64,000 nucleotides of DNA from Nissolia schottii (lineage: Eukaryota; Streptophyta; Magnoliopsida; Fabales; Fabaceae), in NCBI GenBank assembly GCA_003254905.1, contig QANU01015556.1, forward strand, positions 1 to 64,000, written 5' to 3'. The position numbers and the translations under genes were made by a program. Below the pieces are notes generated by a model. The model was given only the letters and a program-made list of their open reading frames with translations. It searched no databases and had not been told where the DNA came from. This document shows, one piece after another, positions 56,687 to 64,000 of the stretch (the stretch's first letter is position 1; every line of letters starts with the position of its first letter).

Positions 56687-59600
56687 ATGGCAAGGGAGAC
56701 GACGGATATGCAGAGGGTATTGGAGATGCTAGAAGAAGCAGCCCGAGCAAGAGCACAGCAAGATGCTCGCATTGTCATGTTGGAAACCACTCTCCAAACT
56801 TACCTCAACAACACCGCAGCCTCTGAGACCCACGGCGGCCAGAACTCACCACCGGTTGGCCACAACAACCACCAGCGACCCCCATTTCTGGTTCAGAACG
56901 TTAAGCTCGAGTTTCCCCGGTTCGATGGCACTGGAGTGTTGGATTGGATTTTCAAAGCCAATCAGTTTTTTGATTATTATCAAACAGCAGATGAAGATAG
57001 ATTGACCATAGCTTCTGTCCACATGGAGAAAGATGCCTTACCGTGGTATCAAATGATGCAGAGATCTTACCCATTTCATTCTTGGCAGGAGCTGACAAGG
57101 TCAATGGAAGTTGAATTCGGACCATCCCCATATGAAGGCACTCGCGGGAACCTCTTCAAATTGTCACAGAAGACCACAGTGAATGCTTACTATACAACCT
57201 TTATGTCACTAGCCAACCGAGTTTATGGCATCAGTCCTGATGCACTGTTGGACTGTTTTATTAGTGGTTTGAAGGAAGATATTAGACGAGATGTGGTGGC
57301 TCAATGCCCGGACAGTTTGCTACGAGCGGTGGCCTTAGCAAGGTTATATGAAGAACGTTACAACCCTTGGGGAAAGCTACTGCATAATCAGAACAAAACT
57401 CACGCTTGGCAACCTCAGGCTACCTATCAGCCCAAACCAACACAGAGAACTAATTTGCCTCCTTTGCTTCCAACTCCTGACCATACTGTCGACAAAGGGA
57501 AACTCAGAACCCCATTCATTAAGAAGATGACGCCAGCTGAGATGCAATTTCGAAGGGAACAAGGGTTATGTTTCACATGTGACGAAAAATATAATTTCAA
57601 CCACAAATGTCCAAATAGGCATTTCATGATCATGCAAATGGAGGATAATTCAGAACCGGTGACAGCATTAGAGGATCAGGAACAAAACTACACTGCAACA
57701 CTGCAACAAGTGGAAAATGAAGAGGGGGTAGATTCAATTCAGCAACTGTCCATGAATGCTCTCAATGGAGATAAAGGAATCAAGGATATCCGCTTTACAG
57801 GCAGCATCAAAGGGACACCTATTCAGGTATTCATTGATGGAGGAAGTTCAGACAATTTCATACAACCAAGATTAGCCAAATTTCTTAAAGTAGAAGTGCT
57901 AGCAAAGCCTAAATGCAAGGTCATGGTAGGTAATGGTCAGACGTTGGAATCTGAAGGTTATATTCAAGACTTGGAACTCCAAGTCCAAGGGCAAACTCTA
58001 CACTTGCCTGTATACCTACTTGCTGTGGCAGGAGCAGAACTAGTGCTTGGAACATCATGGTTAGCCAAATTGGGAGACCACGTGGTCAATTATGCCATAC
58101 CTAGGCTGCAATTTGTCTTGGAGGGTACCAGAATGGAAATTAAGGGAGAAAGGCAGCAACAATCACACCAGGCACAACTACACCAAATCAAAAGGCTGCA
58201 TCAGACCAATGCTATTGCTGAGGTGTTTACAATCCAATGCCACCATGCTAATTCTGATGCAGAGGAGTGGCTGCAACTACCTCAAAGCATGGAACCAGAA
58301 CTAGCATTAATTTTGCAGAACTACAAGCAAGTTTTTCACAAGCCACATGGCTTACCACCACAACGGACTCACAATCACACCATTACCCTCCAAGAAGAGG
58401 TTGCCCCTGTGAAAGTAAGACCTTACAGATACCCTCATAGTCAAAAGCAACAAATAGAGGACATGATCCAAGAGATGCTAAATGAAGGAATCATCAAGCC
58501 AAGTAAGAGCCCTTTTTCTTCACCTGTGTTATTGGTCAAGAAAAAAGATGGGACATGGAGATTTTGCACTGATTATAGAGCTTTGAATGCTATAACCGTC
58601 AAGGACAGTTTTCCTATCCCTACTGTAGATGAGCTAAAGATGAATTACATGGGGCTAGCTTCTTTTCTAAGTTGGACTTGAGGTCCGGATATCATCAGAT
58701 AAGAATGCAAGAGGAGGATACACATAAGACAGCCTTTAGGACTCACCAAGGCCATTATGAATGGCTAGTAATGCCCTTTGGTTTATCCAATGCACCTGCA
58801 ACTTTCCAAAGCTTGATGAATGAGGTATTTCAACAGTTCTTAAGGAAGTTTGTATTAGTGTTCTTTGATGATATACTAATATATAGCTCAACGTGGCAAC
58901 AACACTTAGACCATGTAGAATCAGTTCTAAGACTGTTGATTAAAGAGAACTTATATGCCAAGCTATCCAAATGTGATTTTGGAAGACAAGAAATTGAATA
59001 TTTAGGGCATACTATCTCTAAGGAAGGGGTGGCAATGGACAAAGGCAAGATTGAAGCAATAACACAATGGCCTACACCAAGGAATCTAAAACAGTTGCGA
59101 GGATTCCTTGGGCTTTCAGGCTATTACAGGAGATTTGTCAAAGGCTATGCTTCCATAGCTGCAGCTCTAACAGACCTACTAAAGAAGGATTCGTTCCATT
59201 GGGATGACAAGGCTACCGCAGCCTTCAATAAGCTTAAAACAGCCCTTACTTCTGCTCCATTACTTGCATTGCCTGATTTTACAAAACAATTTACAGTGGA
59301 GACTGATGCCTCAGGAATAGGAATTGGAGCAGTGTTAAGCCAGAATAATCATCCAATTGCTTTTTTTTCCAAGAAACTATGTCCAACCATGCAAAAGAAA
59401 TCAGCTTATGTAAGAGAGTTGTATGCAATCACTGAAGCTCTAGCAAAATTCAGGCACTATTTACTTGGTCACAAGTTCATCATTAAAACAGATCAGAAAA
59501 GCCTAAAGTCCCTATTACAGCAACACCTGCAGACTCCAGAACAGCAGGCATGGCTCCACAAGTTCATTGGCTTTGATTTTCTAATTCAATACAAGCCAGG

Positions 59601-61353
59601 CAAGGAAAATGTACCCGCTGATGCCTTGTCAAGATCATATCAGCCGATTTGCTCTATAGCAGAAGGCAATTGGATTGAAGAAATAAAAACAGCAGTTCAG
59701 CAAGATACTGACCTTGTAGCATTACAGGACAAATTGAGAACACGGCAAACAAACCAAGGAGCTTTCAATGTGCAGCAGGGCATATTATTTTGGAACAACA
59801 GAATAGTGGTGCCTCAACAAGCAGCAATCAAAACTGAAATAATGCAGGAGTTTCATGATTCTAAACTAGGGGGTCACTCAGGAATAGCAAGGACAACAGC
59901 AAGGATAGCTTCCCAATTCTATTGGCAAGGAATGCACAAGGACATCAAAGATTATGTACTACAATGCTCTATTTGCCAACAGGCAAAATCTGACCAATTA
60001 TTGCCTGCAGGATTGCTGCAACCATTGCCAATTCCTAATCAAGTTTGGGAAGACATAGCTATGGACTTCATCATAGGACTTCCCCCCTCTTGTGGCTACA
60101 CTGTAATATTGGTAATCATTGATCGATTGACTAAATATGCTCATTTTTTGCCACTAAAGAAGGACTTTACTAGCAGCAGTGTGGCAGACATATTTATGGC
60201 CAACATAGTGAAACTACATGGTATGCCTAGTTCCATTGTCACTGATAGAGACAGAGTTTTCACAAGCACATTTTGGCAAAAATTATTCCAATTACATGGT
60301 ACAAAACTGAAGAAAAGTACAGCTTATCATCCGCAAACAGATGGTCAAACTGAAAACCTCAACAAGTTGTTAGAAATGTACTTGAGATGCTACACTTATA
60401 ACAATCCCAACAAATGGGCCAAGATGCTACCATGGGCTGAATATTGGTACAATACCAGTCACCATAGCAGCATTGCAATGACCCCATTTCAAGCATTATA
60501 TGGCCGAGAACCACCCAAATTGGTGAGATACCAGCTGCAGCAAACTGATCCAACCAGCTTACAACAAATGTTGCTGGACTGAGACAATCAATTATCACAG
60601 CTCAAACTCAACTTGCAGAAAGCACAGGTGCACATGAAAAATTATGCAGATAAGAGAAGAAGGGATGTACAACTACAGGTAGGGGATATGGTGCTTGTGA
60701 AATTGCAACCTTACAGGCAGCAATCAGTTGCTCTAAGGAAGAATCAAAAATTGGGGATGAAATTTTTTGGACCATTCCGCATCTTAGCAAGAATTGGTCA
60801 AGTAGCTTACCAAGTGGAGCTACCATCTACAGCAAAAATCCACAATGTCTTTCACATCTCTCAGCTGAAGAAATTCCAAGGGCCTCATATTCCACCTTAT
60901 TTACCATTGCCCCTGCTAACAACAGAAATCAGCCCTATCTTACAACCTCAGGAAATTTTAGACCGGCGACACATACAACAAGGTTCCAGCAAGATAAAGG
61001 AAGTTCTTGTGCAATGGGAAGGTATGACAGCAGCAGAAGCATCCTGGGAAAGATACGATAAGATAAAGAACAGTTATCCTCATTTCAACCTTGAGGACAA
61101 GGTTGTGTTTCAAGGGGGGAAATTGCAACGGCTAGGCAAGACATGGGAGGAATTAAGAATAAAGAGGAGGGCAAAGAACGAAATATCAGCAGCAGCACTA
61201 AAGCAAGCAAGTGGCAACCAACACAGGACGTGGAAATCGTTAGGAGTGATGGCCACGAGTCAGGGAGTGCACGAAGGGTGGACGTGCGCAGGAGTGCTCG
61301 TGCGAGGCGCAACAACACTAAATGGGAAGGATTTGTTATGGGCAAGGGCATGA
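56687..61353 (+). pseudogene. Reina-type chromovirus gag-pol (copy 2), one frameshift and one nonsense codon
   Basis: Starts MARETTDMQRVLEMLEEAAR shortly after the PBS. In order: gag (FPRFDGTGVLDWIFKANQFF), zinc knuckle [14 protein letters not shown], protease FIDGGSSDNF (57,836), RT (CTDYRALNAI; catalytic VFFDDILIYS near 58,862), RNase H (VETDASGIGIGAVLSQ), integrase zinc finger (H..H..CSICQQAK), DDE core (AMDFIIGLP, VTDRDRVF, HPQTDGQTEN near 60,352), GPY/F module and chromodomain (EVLVQWEGMTAAEASWE, about 60,955-61,080). A 1-base loss near 58,634-58,640 shifts frame, and TGA at 60,580-60,582 interrupts LLD-DNQL in an otherwise same-frame read. Close to full length but inactive. Confidence 0.92.
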
Positions 61354-61600
61354 GTATAGTAACCAACATTTCTTCTTCCTGAAATTGCTCTGTATTCATC
61401 TCGTTTCTGGTTCTCACTGGTTATTGCTCTTCAGGTGAGCGATTCCACGTCCGTGAACGAAGGCGGCGCAACCCAAGCAAACGGTCCTTCATCCCCCTCG
61501 GGTGCGCTCGTTGGGGAGGCCGATTTGCAGTGGTGATCGAGGCATCCCCTCTGTGTTGTGTCTGCGAGTGTTTGCTCTGTTTCTGAAGCTTGGAGGTTCT
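61121..61600 (+). mobile_element. Reina-type 3' LTR, diverged or truncated
   Basis: 61,121-61,560 aligns with 56,081-56,520 ('cggctaggcaagacatggg', 'gtgctcgtgcgag', 'aaatgggaaggattt', 'ccctcgggtgcgctcg') but with heavy divergence after 61,200. The expected GTTATTACA end is not found, so the LTR is truncated or not the true partner of the 5' LTR. Confidence 0.5.
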
Positions 61601-62130
61601 TGTTACCGTTGTGCTTGTTTTCGTTTGTTGACTCTGTTTCGATTTGTTTGAACTCGTTTGGGCCTGATTGTGTGGGCTAAATCACTGTGTTCATTAATCT
61701 GTGAGATTGGGCTTAGTACTCCGTCAATGCCATCTTGGTTGTCGCATGTTTATGGCATGTGATTTACACGAGAAAATGACAGGCCACCAAATGATTTGAT
61801 TTGATTGTTATATTTATTTTCATGGAAGAGATGATTTCATATGCATTATGTTATTCTCAGTATCATTTTAATGATAAATAATGAATGGGAGCTACAAAAT
61901 CATTTCTTCAGTAACGGAGAAAAGAATTTCTCCTAAATAAACATTTTAGAGAGATTTATTCAGTCCCTCCACCTTGTTGGGAAACCTTAGAGTCCCTCAC
62001 GTGATTTTCTCTGTTTCTTCTTGATTTACATATTTACTATTATTATTTTGCTACTTTTTTAATAAATTGTCGCTTTAATAATTTCAATTCTTAAAAAAAC
62101 CACAATTTAATATTTTCTGCATCACTTGGC
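61601..62130. other. Non-coding, element tail or flank
   Basis: Contains 'gggcctgattgtgtgggcta' and 'tgggcttagtac', which look LTR-like, then AT-rich DNA. No gene. Confidence 0.35.
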
Positions 62131-63687
62131 TGTACATAAAATTTTTAGCCACGGTAGAGATATCTCACATAAGAAAAAGGACAAGTGATTAGTGGTCTGA
62201 GGATTCGGGAATATCCCCTTGATTTTTTGCTTTTCAAATATTTTATGCTTTTCGTATTAGTAACAATTTGGCAGCGTGCTTTCAGAACGAAATAGTAACA
62301 TATTTTTGAAGTGTTCTTTCTTTCATGTAACTCTCTAAAACCAAACACGGCATATACTAAGATAAATAAAATATTTTAATAAATGTATTAAATAATATAA
62401 ATTGACAAAATTATTCTTATATACAAAAATAAATATTTATTTCTAATACAATTGTTATTTTATTTACATTCATTATATTAATAAATGTTTCACTACAATT
62501 AAAAATATGAATGAAAAAATACATCTAAATATTGTAAATGGATAGATATTTTAAAACCTTAAAAAAATAAATAAAATTAAAAATCTAAAATAAAATGGAT
62601 GAAATATATTTAATACATGTTTTTATCTAATATTAATAATTGTTAGTTTAAATTTAGATTAGAGTGTTTAAAAAATACTCCATAATCAATTGAGTGAAAA
62701 ATATATAAATTATAATTTAATAAATTAACCTTATTTTATTGATAAAATTAAGGTCGTTTAATGATTTATTTAATTCATGTGCATTAACCTAAAAAGATTA
62801 ATATTAAAGAAAAAAAAGTATATAAAAAATAAAAAATTAATGATTAATATTACTCTTGAAATACACTTAATCGTGCTCCACAAATATGAAAGTATTTGAA
62901 AACACTCCATGGCATACCAATACTACTATGATTTAACGACAACACAATCAATACTACTATCATTTAATGACAGCACAATAAAATGGGACCAACAAAAAAT
63001 GTTGTTGCAGTCTCTCACGTGATTTCCTTTTCTTCTTGGTTTGGCGCACATTTTTGGCACATGGCAATGATGTAAGGGTGTTTGTCAGTGGGTAGTGGGT
63101 TGGGTGGAGTTTTGGAGGCTATTTGACTCGAGCCGACATACCTGTACTCGGGTGGTTGAGTCAAGTGGAGTGTTTTCAAAGGGTCACAAATCCGACATGA
63201 CTTGAGTCGATGTAGGATTGGATGCATTGGGCAAATTCGTTGAGTATTTTTATTTTGGGGTCTACACTTTTTGAGTTAGTTTTTGAACTTTATTTTTGTT
63301 TGTGTTTTTCTTATAACAAAACTATATATATATATTAACAAAATTATATTAACATCACTCAACCTATGTAAGTAAGGGTATTTATTATCATTAAATAAAA
63401 AATGTCGAGTTTGTTGGGTGAGTCGAGTTTTGAACTTAACCACCCAAACCTACAACCTGATGACATGATCACCCACCCAATTCAACTCGAGTGGCTTTGG
63501 GTCAATTGGTTTTGTCAGGTTCGTCGGTTTGCTTACCCAATGAACACCCCCTAATTACTAGTTAGGAGAACTTGTATTTAAGGATGTCCAAGCGGGTTCA
63601 ATTTGGTGGGCACGGGGTGAGCAACTTGACTTTTTTTCCATAGGGGCGAGTTGAAATTTTTAACTCATTTAAAATTTTTAACTCGCA
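62131..63687. repeat. Segmental duplication, copy C (of 20,738-22,133)
   Basis: Same orientation as copy B and visibly similar throughout, with a unique ~150-bp segment (about 63,096-63,241) containing repeated 'gactcgag/ttgagtc' motifs. The right end is cut by an LTR insertion inside the shared hAT element, whose left end starts at 63,579 after the flank CTTGTATT (63,571-63,578). Confidence 0.88.
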
Positions 63688-64000
63688 TGTGAGAATGCTC
63701 ATGAAGAAAGTTTTGATGAAGACAAAAAAGACAAGTTTCCAAGTCAAGGATTTCAAAAAGATCTAGATTTAGGACTTAGGGAATTTGTTAAATGTGTATG
63801 GGTAATAAATCTCTCGAAATAGTTTTCTAAGATGGCTCTTGCAAAACAAACATTGATTCTAGTTCTTAAAATGTATTAGATGAACCAAAGGATCAAGAAG
63901 GATAACAAAAAGAATGAGTTTGGGCAAAACTTGCCAAAATCAACCGAATGACTCATGAGCAAGTCATTCGAATGACATATCAGCAAGTCATTCGAATGAC
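63688..64000 (+). mobile_element. LTR start of a SIRE/Maximus-like copia element (runs off window)
   Basis: TGTGAGAATGCTCATGAAGA begins abruptly inside the hAT element of copy C, with TCGCA just before it as the candidate left target duplication. A-rich U3 follows, then GTCATTCGAATGAC palindromes. Lineage is a guess from the look of the LTR. Confidence 0.6.
63941..64000. repeat. GTCATTCGAATGAC palindrome array
   Basis: A half copy (CCGAATGAC, 63,944-63,952) and two perfect 14-bp palindromes at 63,963-63,976 and 63,987-64,000, spaced exactly 24 bp, continuing past the window edge. Confidence 0.9.

Noticed and set aside
61085-61417. 110-residue minus-strand frame
   Set aside because: Shadow of the Reina chromodomain tail and LTR.

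Overview
This is a plant nuclear (dicot, probably legume) heterochromatin-like window. It is AT-rich, contains no intact host gene, and is almost wholly built from nested transposable elements of classes typical of flowering plants: Ty3/gypsy chromoviruses with LTRs of about 3 kb, Reina-type chromoviruses, Tat/Athila-like LTRs, Ty1/copia elements, LINE tails, CACTA, hAT, Mutator-like and foldback elements. The legume assignment is an impression from LTR style and is not proven.

Layout. 1-8.2 kb: eroded LTR, hAT-like and foldback remnants. 8.18-8.48 kb (minus): last exon of a terpene synthase (TPS) gene with a 4-bp frameshift. 8.7-13.4 kb: a Ty1/copia element (5' LTR to RT) whose leader carries an antisense piece of a glycine-rich RNA-binding protein gene. 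It is fused at about 13,443 to the 3' end of a chromovirus, which is itself split by an antisense solo LTR (13,863-16,708, 5-bp TSD, 487-bp N gap) and ends in its 3' LTR (16,779-19,990). 20-24.2 kb: non-coding segment B, duplicated at 62.1-63.7 kb. 24.2-26.4 kb: LINE tail, MITE, LINE RT piece, CACTA 5' end. 26.4-36.1 kb: LTRs inside LTRs, then a minus-strand copia LTR. 37.5-45.3 kb: a complete coding-less copia-type element with two LTRs and a Mutator-like element inside it. 45.3-54.3 kb: Tat/Athila-like LTR, then a chromovirus LTR split by another chromovirus (LTR, PBS, partial gag). 54.44-54.90 kb (minus): TPS exons 4 and 5, exact splice sites, with the third Asp of DDxxD removed by a 9-bp deletion. 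55-61.6 kb: two Reina-type elements, one internally deleted at a single N, one nearly full length with a frameshift and a nonsense codon. 62.1-64 kb: segment C (copy of B), broken by a new LTR carrying a palindrome array.

How it fits together. The only host-gene material recognised is TPS exons 4, 5 and 7, all on the minus strand in gene order but 46 kb apart, plus the captured RNA-binding-protein fragment. The region looks like a dead terpene synthase locus, or tandem loci, taken apart by retrotransposons. The most unusual recurrent signal is a set of short palindrome arrays (CCGCTGAGCGG, TCCGCGGA, CATCTCGCGYGAGATG, GTCATTCGAATGAC) in LTRs of different families, several at a similar position inside the LTR.
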